This document shows positions 17,521 to 26,610 of a DNA stretch of 64,000 bases, one piece after another. This DNA is from Chitinophagales bacterium. GTDB taxonomy: Bacteria > Bacteroidota > Bacteroidia > Chitinophagales > UBA10324. Numbering within the stretch: position 1 is the first letter of the stretch; each line of letters starts with the position of its first letter. The notes below the pieces were generated by a model. That model saw nothing but the letters and a program-made list of their open reading frames with translations, ran no database searches and had not been told where the DNA came from. The stretch lies in assembly GCA_013816805.1 (NCBI GenBank), contig JACDDS010000001.1:353150-417149 (forward strand). Reading direction: 5' to 3'. Made by a program: the position numbers and the translations under genes.

Positions 17521-19086
17521 CTAACCCTTTTCGGTGCGATAAATTGATTTATTGAATATTTCTATTGCCTTCTGTATTCTTACAATAGTTTCCTCTTTAC
17601 CCAGCAGCGAAATCAATTCGAATACCGCAGGCCCGTTTTTTATTCCAATAAGCATAATCCTGAGAAGAGGAAGAATATCTCCTGCCTTTAGATCATTTTC
17701 TTCGAGAAGCGCAGTTAAGAACTTTTCGGTCCCTGCTAAGCTGAAATCATTATGGGATGAAAGAGCATCCAGGAGTATTTCAAATTTAATACCACTGCTG
17801 TTATTCCATTTTTTACTGATAACAGATTCATCAAATGACTCAGGTGCTTCAAAGAAGAAATACCCGTTCTCCCAAAATTCTGAAATAAATGTGCATCTAT
17901 TTTTTAACACCCCGCATACCTTTTCAGAATAATCAGCAGTTGCAGTTATATGTTTTTCTTCAAGGATCTTTTCAAAAGCAGAAGCAAGGTCTTTTGAGTC
18001 CTTCTTCTTCATATACTCGTGGTTAAAATATTTCGCTTTTTCAAAGTCGAATTTTGCACCCGCTTTATGTACGCGCTCAATTGAAAATTCACCGATCATT
18101 TCTTCCAGAGTCATAACTTCTTTATGGCTTGGAGGATTCCAACCCAGTAATGCGATCATATTCACAAAGGCATCAGAAAAAAAACCACGTTCGCGAAAGC
18201 CGGTTGATTCTTCGCCTGTTTGCGGATCTTTCCAATTCAGAGGAAATACTGGAAATCCTAACCTGTCACCATCGCGTTTGCTAAGCTTTCCGTTACCGTC
18301 CGGCCGCAGAAGCAACGGCAGATGTGCAAATTCCGGCATCTCTTTTTTCCATCCTAAAAATTGATACAGGAGCCAATGAAGTGGTGCTGACGGGAGCCAT
18401 TCCTCTCCACGGATGACGTGGGTTATTTTCATTAAATAATCATCCACCACATTAGCAAGGTGGTAAGTTGGCATACCATCACTTTTGTATAATACCTTAT
18501 CATCCATCTGGTTGGTACTTACAATTACTTCCGAGCGAATTAAATCACTAAAATGCACTTCTTCATTCGGTGGAATTTTTATGCGTATAACGTAATGATC
18601 TCCGCTCTCCACTCTTGTTTTTGTCTCTTCCGAAGACATGGTAAGAGAATTTTTCATTGCCTCACGTGTGGTAGAATCGTACTGAATTGTCTGGCTGCCT
18701 GTGGTTTTCAATCGCTGTCGCATGTCTTCCAATTCTTCCGGTGTGTCGAAAGCGTAATATGCATTTCCGCTATTCAATAACTGTTCAGCGTATTTGAGGT
18801 AGATGTTTTTTCTTTCTGATTGACGATAAGGACCATATCTGCCTCCTATATCCGGGCCTTCATTATGTTGAATGCCGCACCATTGTAAAGCTTCCAAAAT
18901 GTATTGCTCTGCACCTTGCACAAATCGCGATTGGTCAGTGTCTTCAATGCGGATAATGAATGAGCCATTATTTTTTTTTGCAAAAAGAAAATTATATAAA
19001 GCAGTTCGTACCCCTCCTATATGAAGAGGCCCTGTGGGACTTGGGGCAAACCGGACGCGAACGGGTTGATCGCTCATAACGGGCAA
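17521..19086 (-). CDS. gltX: Glutamate--tRNA ligase
   Basis: 521 aa class I aminoacyl-tRNA synthetase. The HIGH-type motif is HIGG at 22-25 within PSPTGPLHIGGVRTALY and the KMSKS-type motif is KLSKR at 267-271. RIEDTDQSR and VIRGEEWLPSAPLHW are GluRS-family signatures. It charges tRNA-Glu with glutamate. Whether it is discriminating cannot be told. The length and start are normal for Bacteroidetes. Confidence 0.97.
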   Translation of the reverse strand: MPVMSDQPVRVRFAPSPTGPLHIGGVRTALYNFLFAKKNNGSFIIRIEDTDQSRFVQGAEQYILEALQWCGIQHNEGPDIGGRYGPYRQSERKNIYLKYAEQLLNSGNAYYAFDTPEELEDMRQRLKTTGSQTIQYDSTTREAMKNSLTMSSEETKTRVESGDHYVIRIKIPPNEEVHFSDLIRSEVIVSTNQMDDKVLYKSDGMPTYHLANVVDDYLMKITHVIRGEEWLPSAPLHWLLYQFLGWKKEMPEFAHLPLLLRPDGNGKLSKRDGDRLGFPVFPLNWKDPQTGEESTGFRERGFFSDAFVNMIALLGWNPPSHKEVMTLEEMIGEFSIERVHKAGAKFDFEKAKYFNHEYMKKKDSKDLASAFEKILEEKHITATADYSEKVCGVLKNRCTFISEFWENGYFFFEAPESFDESVISKKWNNSSGIKFEILLDALSSHNDFSLAGTEKFLTALLEENDLKAGDILPLLRIMLIGIKNGPAVFELISLLGKEETIVRIQKAIEIFNKSIYRTEKG

Positions 19087-19293
19087 AAATAATTTAATTA
19101 TTAATGGTCTATAGCTGTATTAAGAACGCAGACCTGGTGCAATCTGTGCTTTTCAAATACCAGCAAAGTATTCATTCTTAATAAAGGATTGTATCTCCTG
19201 CAAAAAATGTTAAACCTGTAGCTATAAGTGCTTCAGGGTTAAAGAATGCAATATTGAGCATACTGAATCGTCTTACACCTTAACGCTTGTATA

Positions 19294-19917
19294 ATGGGAA
19301 TGTATTTTATAAAGACTCCTGAAATATTAAAAAAAATTTATCCCCGTCAGATTTGGAGTTATCCTGAATCAAAAAAAACGCTTTATTTAACCTTTGATGA
19401 TGGACCCACACCGTCTATTTCTGAATCGACTTTGAAAGAATTAAAAAAATTTTCTGCAAAGGCTACCTTCTTTTTAGTAGGGCAGAATGCTGAAAAAAAC
19501 CCGGACCTTGTATCAAGAATAAAAAGTGAAGGCCATACTATCGGCAACCATACTTACAAACATCTGAATGGTTGGACTACAAACACCAATACCTATATCA
19601 GGGATATTCTTAAATGTGATAAGATTATCGGGAGTAATTTATTCCGGCCGCCTTATGGGAGAATAACCAAGGCTCAAACTTCTATTATGCTGCATCGCTA
19701 TCGGGTGATTATGTGGGACGTCCTCAGTGGCGATTTCGACCCGGGAATCTCAAAAAACCGCTGTTTAAAAAATGTCCTTGAAAATACAGAACCAGGGTCA
19801 ATTATCGTCTTTCACGATAGTATAAAAGCTGCAGATCGTATGCAATATGCATTGCCCCGCGTCCTGGAATATTATTCCGAAAAGGGATTCCGGTTTTCAT
19901 CTTTACAGTTGAATTAA
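19294..19917 (+). CDS. Polysaccharide deacetylase family protein
   Basis: 207-aa NodB-fold protein. Motif 1 is TFDDGP (Asp35-Asp36), motif 2 is HxxxH at His86-His90 (GNHTYKH), motif 3 is RPPYG at 118-122, followed by WDVLSGDFDP and IIVFHDS. All metal-binding and catalytic positions of the family are present. It should remove N-acetyl groups from a cell-wall or extracellular glycan. No clear signal peptide is visible, which is common in short Bacteroidetes members. The gene is divergent from gltX. Confidence 0.92.
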   Translation: MGMYFIKTPEILKKIYPRQIWSYPESKKTLYLTFDDGPTPSISESTLKELKKFSAKATFFLVGQNAEKNPDLVSRIKSEGHTIGNHTYKHLNGWTTNTNTYIRDILKCDKIIGSNLFRPPYGRITKAQTSIMLHRYRVIMWDVLSGDFDPGISKNRCLKNVLENTEPGSIIVFHDSIKAADRMQYALPRVLEYYSEKGFRFSSLQLN

Positions 19918-19947
19918 TTCCCCTTAACTGATATCAGGATAAGTTAA

Positions 19948-20724
19948 ATGGACTTCATCGATACACATACGCATCTCTATCTTCCTGAATTTGACCATGA
20001 TCGGGATGAGATGGTACAGCGGGCAATAGACTCGGGGGTACAAAAATTTTTCCTTCCAAATATTGATAGCTCCACTATTCAATCATTATTCGCTCTTGCA
20101 GCAGAAAACCCGGATCGTTTTTTCCCCATGGTAGGATTACACCCCTGTTCTGTGAAAGAGAACTGGAGTACAGAAATTTTAATAATTAAAGAAACCTTAT
20201 TTAAACTTAATCAATCAGCTATTTACGGAATTGGCGAGACAGGCCTGGACTATTATTGGGATAAGATTTTTATTGAGGAACAACAGGAAAATTTTCAGTT
20301 ACATATCGATTGGGCAATGCAGCTTGATCTTCCTGTCATAATTCACAGTCGTGATGCATTAAATGATTGTATTTCAATTATTCAGAAAAACAGGAATGAA
20401 AAGCTTAGAGGAATTTTTCATTGTTTTTCAGGAAATGTGGAACAGGCACAGCAAATTACAGATATTGGTTTTTATATAGGAATCGGGGGAGTACTGACAT
20501 TTAAAAACTCCGGCCTGGATAAGGTGGCGGAGCAGATTGATTTAAAACACATTGTATTGGAAACAGATGCTCCCTATTTGGCTCCTGTGCCATTCAGGGG
20601 AAAGCGTAATGAGAGCAGTTACATTACCAGGATAGCTGAAAAAATGGCAAGCATTAAAAGTAGTACCGTTGAGAGCATTGCTGAAATCACCACGGCAAAC
20701 GCCCGAAAACTTTTTAAAATATAA
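19948..20724 (+). CDS. TatD family metal-dependent hydrolase
   Basis: 258 aa with the amidohydrolase-like metal motifs of TatD: DTHTHL (His7, His9), GETGLDYYW, IIHSRDA, FHCFSG and ETDAPYLAP. TatD proteins are cytoplasmic 3-prime to 5-prime DNases linked to DNA repair. It follows the deacetylase by 30 bp and is probably cotranscribed. Confidence 0.95.
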   Translation: MDFIDTHTHLYLPEFDHDRDEMVQRAIDSGVQKFFLPNIDSSTIQSLFALAAENPDRFFPMVGLHPCSVKENWSTEILIIKETLFKLNQSAIYGIGETGLDYYWDKIFIEEQQENFQLHIDWAMQLDLPVIIHSRDALNDCISIIQKNRNEKLRGIFHCFSGNVEQAQQITDIGFYIGIGGVLTFKNSGLDKVAEQIDLKHIVLETDAPYLAPVPFRGKRNESSYITRIAEKMASIKSSTVESIAEITTANARKLFKI

Positions 20725-20783
20725 TTTGATGGTTATTTTTTTGAAATTTGCAGCTTCCATTTACAGAATCAATAAATATTTCC

Positions 20784-20871
20784 GGAGAGATGTCCGAGTG
20801 GCTGAAGGAGCACGCCTGGAAAGTGTGTTTACGTCAAAAGCGTAACGTGGGTTCGAATCCCACTCTCTCCG
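20784..20871 (+). tRNA. tRNA-Ser(GGA)
   Basis: 88-nt type II tRNA. Acceptor arms GGAGAGA/TCTCTCC pair perfectly, the D stem is TCC/GGA, the anticodon loop CTGGAAA gives GGA (reads UCC/UCU), a long variable arm follows, and the T arm is GTGGG-TTCGAAT-CCCAC. The CCA is not encoded. An integrase gene begins 250 bp downstream, so the 3-prime end is a likely integration site. Confidence 0.95.
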
Positions 20872-20972
20872 CAACCTAGAAATCAAATTAAACTGTTCCC
20901 TCGTAAATTTAAGGATTTATGGGGGAATTTTAGTTTCAGGAAGTCAAATTGTTCATAAAATAACAACAGTTT

Positions 20973-21020
20973 GGTTACCTATCTGGTTACCTTTTCTACC
21001 CTTGGCCGTTATAGGTAACC
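20973..21020 (+). repeat. Three GGTTACC boxes between tRNA-Ser and integrase
   Basis: GGTTACC occurs at 20,973-20,979 and 20,985-20,991, and inverted as GGTAACC at 21,014-21,020, the outer copies within TGGTTACCTAT and ATAGGTAACC. The arrangement next to an integrase and tRNA is like integrase arm- or core-type sites. The assignment is inferred from position. Confidence 0.4.
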
Positions 21021-21025
21021 TATAT

Positions 21026-21054
21026 GCTGAAACGCTTATCCACATTGTGTTTCA
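21026..21054 (+). repeat. Hairpin element with GCTGAAACGCTTATCC, copy 1
   Basis: GCTGAAACGCTTATCC starts the element and TGAAAC (21,028-21,033) pairs with GTTTCA (21,049-21,054). The same 16 bases recur at 23,587-23,602 in front of the HTH gene. It lies 68 bp before the integrase start. Confidence 0.6.
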
Positions 21055-21121
21055 ACCCCAAAAATGTTAATAACTTTTCTTTAAATTTGATATGATTTAT
21101 ATAGATTTGCTATAAAAGCAA

Positions 21122-22379
21122 ATGGTAAAAAATAAAACGCTAGGCTTACTATTCTACCTAAGAAAAGATAAACTCAATAGAAATGGTCTGGCGCCCATCT
21201 ATTTGCGTCTCATAGTTGACGGACAGCGTTCCAACCTCTCCACCAACCGCTCTATTTCACCCGATAGGTGGAACGATGAAGCCGATAAAGCAAGGGGATC
21301 GAATGAAGAGAGCAAAAGCCTCAACCAATACCTGGAAAGCTTTAAAAGCAAAGTCTATGAGCATCATAGGGATCTTTTAGAGAAGGGCAAGACTATCACT
21401 GCAGAAACCCTTCATAATGCCATTTTGGGTGTAGGTGACAAGCGATATGAGCTGGTTGAGGTCTTCAAACAGCATAATAAGGAAATGAAACAAAAGGTGG
21501 GTAAGGATTTTGCGCTGGGGACGATGGAGCGGTACGAGACCACCCTGCAGCATATAGAGCAATTCCTGAAGTCAAAATACAAACGAAGCGATATTCCGCT
21601 CTTTGAACTAAACTTCAAGTTTGTAACCGACCTTGAGCACTATTTTAAAACCCGTTCGCAATTGCAACCACAATTCCACGCTGAAGTATATCCATAATGT
21701 AAGGAAGATCATCAATATAGCAGTAGCCAATGACTGGCTTATAAAGGATCCTTTTTTAAAGTACAAATCCAAGCTCGAGGATACAAAGTTCATTTACCTC
21801 ACTATAGAAGAATTGGAGCGTATCAAAAACAAACCAATTAGAATTCCAAGGCTTGATTTGGTCCGTGATCTTTTCGTTTTCAGCTGTTACACGGGCCTGG
21901 CATACGCCGATTTAAAAAAATTGACCTCCAATCAAGTGGTCATTGGTATTGATGGCGAAAAATGGATACAGGAATACAGGAAAAAATCTGATATCAGATT
22001 CAGCATTCCCTTACTGCCGGAAGCACTCGAAATCATTGAAAAGTATAAGAATGACCCCCAGGCCGTTTACAAAGGCAAGCTTTTGCCGGTAATCAGTAAC
22101 CAGAGGCTGAATGGTTATCTTAAAGAACTGGCAGACATATGCGAGATTGAAAAGAACCTTACATCACACGTGGCCCGCAAGACATTCGGAACCACGGTAC
22201 TTCTCAATAACGATGTGCCCATAGAATCGGTGAGCAAGATGCTTGGTCATGCCGATATCCGTACCACTCAGAAAAGTTATGCAAAGGTTCTAGACAAAAA
22301 GGTGAGCGACGATATGGGAAAGCTCAAAGAGAAAATTTATGGCCAAAAGCCTGAAATCAAAATGCTTGTCAGCGCATGA
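21122..22379 (+). CDS. Tyrosine recombinase/integrase, frameshifted
   Basis: The N-terminal part (21,122-21,697) has an arm-type DNA-binding domain (LGLLFYLRKDKLNRNG, APIYLRLIVDG) and SAM-like core-binding helices. The catalytic part (frame of 21,633-22,379) continues with NCNHNSTLKYIHNVRKI, CYTGLAYADLKKL, HVARKTF (HxxR), LGHADIRTTQ and a tyrosine in SYAKV. The two frames join near 21,650-21,665 after one base change, giving about 419 aa, the usual size. The first catalytic Arg is replaced in TGLAYAD, as is common in Bacteroidetes element integrases. It should catalyse integration at tRNA-Ser. The frameshift is either a sequencing error or inactivation. Confidence 0.85.
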
Positions 22380-23560
22380 GCAACTATCTGGAATATTTTG
22401 AAAAATTACTTACGGACGAGGATACTCGAGAAATAGTTTTCAGAAAAGTGGATAAAATCGATAGGGAAAATATGTCCAAGCCTTTTTGTGAACGTTATTC
22501 CATAATGATTTTTTCCTGTTTCACCCTTTTTCAAAAAGAAGCCGATAATGCAATACAGCAAATAAAACAGCATGTATATGAATTAAGCGATGAAAAGAGA
22601 ATTACTGTTTTCATAAATCAGGTGTTTGGTAACATCAGTATGCTAAAGGCTAAAAATGGTAAATGGAAGGGCCTTGAAATGATTAACTTGAACCGCAATG
22701 ATCACAAAGCTTTTAAAATTGCTACCGATAATGTACTTGATTATTTAGACAAACAGCTTTTTTTAGAATATTACAATTATATAGATATTTCAAATGCAGT
22801 TGATGAAGAACTTGATGAACTTAATTACATATGTGCGTTTTACAATTTGTATATTTTTTTTAATAACCATCGTACTGATCGCAAATGCAACTGTTTAAAG
22901 GCTGCTTATGATAAATCTATTTATACCACTAATGTTGAGAAAGAATTTTTTGTTAAAAAATATGTTCATTACGTTCGTAAATGGCGGAATACACAAAGGG
23001 ATTTAGGTGCTGAAAGGTCAGAAGTAGATTTCATTAAATCCCAGATAAATAAGAAGCGATTTAGTGTTGATGATTCTGGAAAACGGATCCATTACTTCAT
23101 CAGGAAATTCGAAGTTACACTGCCTTATTTTTCGTTTGATAAGGAATATTTTACAGAAAATATTTCTCCATTCTTTGAATGGAAAAATCAATTTCTTAAA
23201 GATAGGTTGGAAGAAATTCAAATAGGTGAAAAGGAGTCGTCCGAAATACAAGTATCAGAAAACATTCGGGGTAAGGTTAAGACCGATTTAACAGTTGCTC
23301 AGCTTGGTTATTTATTCAGGTCATTAAAAAAACAAGGGGCTATTCACTTTAAAAGTGATACAGAAGCAACGAATTTCGCTGCGGATTTTTTTAGCAGTGA
23401 AAAAACTGAAAATATTTCTCCTGAACAAGCGAGGAAAAAATCTTATGTTCCTACAATAAAAGATTTATCTGGATTAAACGATTTGTTGAATAATATGCGC
23501 AATGAAATTCTTTCTCACCTGTCAAAAGCATCGAAGTTGCATCAAACTAAATCAAACTAG
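22376..23560 (+). CDS. RteC-like mobile-element protein
   Basis: 394 aa, starting in an ATGA overlap with the integrase stop, so translation is coupled. The C-terminal part (KVKTDLTVAQLGYLFRSL, then ATNFAADFFSSEKTENIS) resembles the C-terminal helical region of RteC regulators of Bacteroides conjugative transposons. The N-terminal 280 residues are mainly helical with CNCLKAAYDKS and YVHYVRKWRN segments. RteC in CTnDOT regulates excision/transfer. The family call rests on the C-terminal pattern and context. Confidence 0.55.
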   Translation: MSNYLEYFEKLLTDEDTREIVFRKVDKIDRENMSKPFCERYSIMIFSCFTLFQKEADNAIQQIKQHVYELSDEKRITVFINQVFGNISMLKAKNGKWKGLEMINLNRNDHKAFKIATDNVLDYLDKQLFLEYYNYIDISNAVDEELDELNYICAFYNLYIFFNNHRTDRKCNCLKAAYDKSIYTTNVEKEFFVKKYVHYVRKWRNTQRDLGAERSEVDFIKSQINKKRFSVDDSGKRIHYFIRKFEVTLPYFSFDKEYFTENISPFFEWKNQFLKDRLEEIQIGEKESSEIQVSENIRGKVKTDLTVAQLGYLFRSLKKQGAIHFKSDTEATNFAADFFSSEKTENISPEQARKKSYVPTIKDLSGLNDLLNNMRNEILSHLSKASKLHQTKSN

Positions 23561-23586
23561 TTTACTTTTCTTCAAAAAAATAATTA

Positions 23587-23644
23587 GCTGAAACGCTTAT
23601 CCTGTCTGCGTTTCAATGGGGGACAGTCCCCTTTTGTCCCCCAT
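23587..23644 (+). promoter_or_regulatory. Tandem hairpins in the leader of the HTH gene (element copy 2)
   Basis: The first hairpin is TGAAACGC (23,589-23,596) with GCGTTTCA (23,608-23,615), perfect over 8 bp and beginning with the same GCTGAAACGCTTATCC as at 21,026. It is followed at once by a second, perfect 10-bp inverted repeat ATGGGGGACA/TGTCCCCCAT (23,616-23,625 and 23,635-23,644). An internal GGGGAC/GTCCCC pairing could compete with it, so alternative structures are possible. Confidence 0.6.
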
Positions 23645-23703
23645 TATACCTGTATTTATCCATAACAATGCAATTACTTTGGATCATTAAATCATTCAAA
23701 GCT

Positions 23704-23976
23704 ATGCCGGTCCAAGTTGTAACTACAGACGATCTAGTTTCTTTCAGAGAGGAATTACTTCATGACCTGAAAGAGTTTCTAAGTGCCCAGCCAAAGCACC
23801 GCAAATGGTTGAAATCTGAAGATGTGCGTGAGATGCTCAATATTTCACCGGGAACACTTCAGACCCTTCGCATCAACCGCACTTTACCTTTTAGCAAAGT
23901 AGGAGGTACCATTTTCTATGAATATGATGATGTAATAAAGGTATTAAATGAAAACAAACGCACTGCTGAAAAATGA
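23704..23976 (+). CDS. Helix-turn-helix (excisionase-like) protein
   Basis: About 90 aa from the ATG at 23,704 (MPVQVVTT); the open frame extends 36 bp upstream. The core KWLKSEDVREMLNISPGTLQ, LRINRTLPFSKVGG and IFYEYDDVIKVL is a MerR/excisionase-type winged helix (HTH_17). Such proteins are standard in Bacteroidetes integrative elements next to BT4734/DUF3987 genes and may act in excision or regulation. It is preceded by two strong hairpins. Confidence 0.85.
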   Translation: MPVQVVTTDDLVSFREELLHDLKEFLSAQPKHRKWLKSEDVREMLNISPGTLQTLRINRTLPFSKVGGTIFYEYDDVIKVLNENKRTAEK

Positions 23977-24082
23977 AGACTTTGTTAGTCCTTACAGCAA
24001 GAAGCAAGCAGCTAAGGAAAAGTGGCTCAATAGCCATACACTTGTTCGGTTCGTTAAAATCCTTAATAGGGATCGCTCATAA
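23948..24082 (+). CDS. Small ORF overlapping the HTH gene, 44 aa
   Basis: Encodes 44 aa (NEDFVSPYSKKQAAKEKWLN and so on) and overlaps the end of the HTH gene by 29 bp. Its composition looks more coding-like than the alternative 87-aa frame at 23,973-24,236, which is rich in His and Ser without a pattern. I do not recognise it. It may be a real coupled gene or the start of a decayed one. Confidence 0.35.
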   Translation: MKTNALLKNEDFVSPYSKKQAAKEKWLNSHTLVRFVKILNRDRS

Positions 24083-24235
24083 TTACCATCATCATGGCCT
24101 TATTGGATTCTCAAAGAGTGGTTATAAAAGTGGTTTCAAACTGGCACAGGCAGATTATCTGCACCAATGTCAATATAACGGAAATTCAAAACTGATTTCT
24201 TATCTTTTTATTCCTACTCGTTATTCAGTATTGTA

Positions 24236-26482
24236 ATGGCAGAATGGGCAAACAAATATCCCGTTGTCTCTATATTTAAAAATGTAACTGATTTTCAGGC
24301 AAGTGAAGAATATCCAATTCTTGATACAGTTTATCAGATAAACAATGGTACTCACCGTAAGTTAATCGAGCCGCTTCGGCAGCTCGTAGCAGAAGGCAAT
24401 ACAGATGCTTACAACACAGCAAAAAAAAGATTGCCCTCATTCGCTCCTTGCGGCATTTTTGATGGGGCACGTAAAGCGGATAGGCTGAAAGCCTATTCTG
24501 GCTTTGTGGTGCTTGACCTTGACAAGCTTTCATCTGAACAAGTTTATCAGATAAAGGAAAAAATAACGACTTCACCATTTACATTTAGCTGCTTTAGCAG
24601 CCCAAGCGGGAGTGGGTTAAAGATCCTTATTGAAGTAAACAGCCGGCAGGAGCACCATGAGCAGGCTTACAGGCAGACTGCCGACTATTTCGAGCAGTAC
24701 ACAGGCATATGCTTCGACCGTTCGGGAAAGGACATTACAAGGCTTTGCTTTATGTCTTACGATCCACAAGCTTACCTAAATGTTACCAACGAAAAATTTC
24801 CTGTTATTATAGCTGACAAAGTACAAAGTCACAAACAAAGGCCTGGAAAGCCAATTGTTGCCCCTACTGAAGATGAGAAGTTTGTATTATCCTTTGAAAA
24901 TCAAATCAGTTTTACCGATCAAAAATCAGATTATGGAACTCACAATCGAAACAATTACATATATCTGCTGGCATCTAACTGTAACCGAGCCGGTATTCCG
25001 GAAGAGGCCACTTTGCAACTCTGTTTGCAAAGATTTGATCTCGATGGTAAAGAAATAACTGCCTCTGTTCGTAGTGCATATCACCACCACATTGCAGAGT
25101 TTGCAAAGTTTGCAAAGTTTGCAAAGTCGCAAAGTGAAGCTTCAGAGGATCACCTGAAAAACACACCAATAATTCCCGAAGAACTTTATTCTTTAATGCC
25201 AAAAATTATTTATGAAGGTGCAAAAGTTTTTCAAGGTCCACGTGAACGCGATGTTTTTCTTACCGGAGCATTATCCATTCTTAGTGGTTGTTTGCCTGGT
25301 ATTAAGGGAGTTTATGATGGGCAGGAAGTGTTTCCAAATCTCTTCTCATTTGCTATAGCACCTGCGGCAAGTGGTAAGGGCGCCCTAAAATTTGCAAAAA
25401 TGTTGGCTGACGTATATCATACAAATGTGGTAAGAACGAGTAAGGAAGCAGAGCAACAGTACAATAAAGAGCTTGCAGAATACAAAGCATGGCAGCAGGC
25501 ATGGAAGAAGTCACATCCTACGGTTGAAGAACCGCCTGAGAAGCCAGCATTCAAGGTCATTTTTATCCCGGCTAACACAAGTTATGCAAAAATTCTCTCA
25601 CACCTGGAGCAAAACGAAGGTTTTGGAATCATCTGTGAGACCGAAGCAGACACAATGGGAAATGTGTTCAAACAGGATTGGGGTGGTTATTCTGATATGT
25701 TGCGCAAAGCATTTCACCATGAGCGTATTTCCAGTTCTCGAAAAATTAATAATGAATATATTGAAGTAAATGATCCACGCCTTTCTGTGGCATTGACCGG
25801 AACACCCGGACAAGTCATTGGTCTTATTACATCATCGGAAGATGGTCTATTCAGCCGCTTTCTTTTTTATGCCTTTAAAGTTGACCAGAAATGGAAAGAC
25901 GTTTCACCTCGTGCCTACCATGTGAATTTAACAGAACACTTCAAACAACTTTCTGAACAAGTATATGGTGTTGTCCAGTTTCTTTTAAATGAGGAAACCT
26001 GGATTGATCTATCGGATGACCAATGGCAGCTTTTAAATGAAAAATGTTCTTTATGGCTCAATGAAGTGGTTGTGTTTACTGCGGAAGAAGCAGCAAGCAT
26101 TGTAAAGCGCATGGGATTGGTTATCTACCGCATTGCAATGCTCTTTACAGCGTTGCGAAAAATGGAAAATGCAGAGTCAACAGAAAGAATCATTTGCAGC
26201 GATAATGATTTCAGAGTCGCACTTGGCTTAGCGAAAATTTACATTGATCACTCTCTCCTGATGTTCAATAACCTTCCGAAGCAAACTGAACAAATTCATT
26301 TTAAGGGCGGTGATGTAAAAAGAAAATTTTTTGATTCCTTACCTCAAGAATTTAAAAGAGATGAGGCAATAGCTATTGCAAGCAAATTTAACATCCCTGA
26401 ACGCACCGTGGGTGATTGGTTGCGAAAGATGCAGGGCCCATATCTTAGCCAGCCAAAAACCGGTTATTATAAGAAAATATAA
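24236..26482 (+). CDS. BT4734-like N-terminal domain plus DUF3987 helicase-like protein
   Basis: 748 aa. Residues about 20-190 match the BT4734/VirE N-terminal, primase-like domain (AYSGFVVLDLDKL; CFSSPSGSGLKILIEV; CFDRSGKDITRLCFMSYDP). Residues about 310-690 are a DUF3987 helicase-like domain with a Walker A-type APAASGKGALKFA near 377-389 and CETEADTMG. A C-terminal helix-turn-helix (RDEAIAIASKFNIPERTVGDW) follows. These proteins are the replication/primase-type module of Bacteroidetes integrative elements. A linker at about 288-298 (EFAKFAKFAKFAKS) comes from a 9-bp DNA repeat that recurs after the gene. Confidence 0.85.
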   Translation: MAEWANKYPVVSIFKNVTDFQASEEYPILDTVYQINNGTHRKLIEPLRQLVAEGNTDAYNTAKKRLPSFAPCGIFDGARKADRLKAYSGFVVLDLDKLSSEQVYQIKEKITTSPFTFSCFSSPSGSGLKILIEVNSRQEHHEQAYRQTADYFEQYTGICFDRSGKDITRLCFMSYDPQAYLNVTNEKFPVIIADKVQSHKQRPGKPIVAPTEDEKFVLSFENQISFTDQKSDYGTHNRNNYIYLLASNCNRAGIPEEATLQLCLQRFDLDGKEITASVRSAYHHHIAEFAKFAKFAKSQSEASEDHLKNTPIIPEELYSLMPKIIYEGAKVFQGPRERDVFLTGALSILSGCLPGIKGVYDGQEVFPNLFSFAIAPAASGKGALKFAKMLADVYHTNVVRTSKEAEQQYNKELAEYKAWQQAWKKSHPTVEEPPEKPAFKVIFIPANTSYAKILSHLEQNEGFGIICETEADTMGNVFKQDWGGYSDMLRKAFHHERISSSRKINNEYIEVNDPRLSVALTGTPGQVIGLITSSEDGLFSRFLFYAFKVDQKWKDVSPRAYHVNLTEHFKQLSEQVYGVVQFLLNEETWIDLSDDQWQLLNEKCSLWLNEVVVFTAEEAASIVKRMGLVIYRIAMLFTALRKMENAESTERIICSDNDFRVALGLAKIYIDHSLLMFNNLPKQTEQIHFKGGDVKRKFFDSLPQEFKRDEAIAIASKFNIPERTVGDWLRKMQGPYLSQPKTGYYKKI
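25097..25132 (+). repeat. 9-bp tandem repeat inside the DUF3987 gene
   Basis: GAGTTTGCA, AAGTTTGCA, AAGTTTGCA and a degenerate fourth unit AAGTCGCAA follow each other without spacing and encode the FAK repeats. The same unit appears inverted and direct at 26,490-26,516. Confidence 0.75.
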
Positions 26483-26489
26483 GCATCTG

Positions 26490-26516
26490 ACTTTGCAAAC
26501 TTTGCAAAGTTTGCAA
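26490..26516 (+). repeat. 9-bp iteron-like repeats after the DUF3987 gene
   Basis: ACTTTGCAA, ACTTTGCAA, AGTTTGCAA in direct tandem just after the stop codon. The core TTTGCAAA is palindromic and equals the unit inside the gene at 25,097. Iteron-like spacing next to a replication-type gene suggests a binding site, which is an inference. Confidence 0.6.
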
Positions 26517-26610
26517 CACTTCATGAAGAAGCAATAATCCTCCTCTTTATTTTTACTACTTTCTTTTTTACATTTAACAGATTATAGACATAAACATATG
26601 AAAATCGCCT

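Noticed and set aside
23973..24236. 87-aa ORF between the HTH and DUF3987 genes
   Set aside because: Composition is not protein-like; the overlapping 44-aa frame at 23,948 reads better, and neither is certain.
25097..26516. CRISPR array
   Set aside because: The 9-bp units are directly tandem with no spacers, and no cas genes occur in the window.
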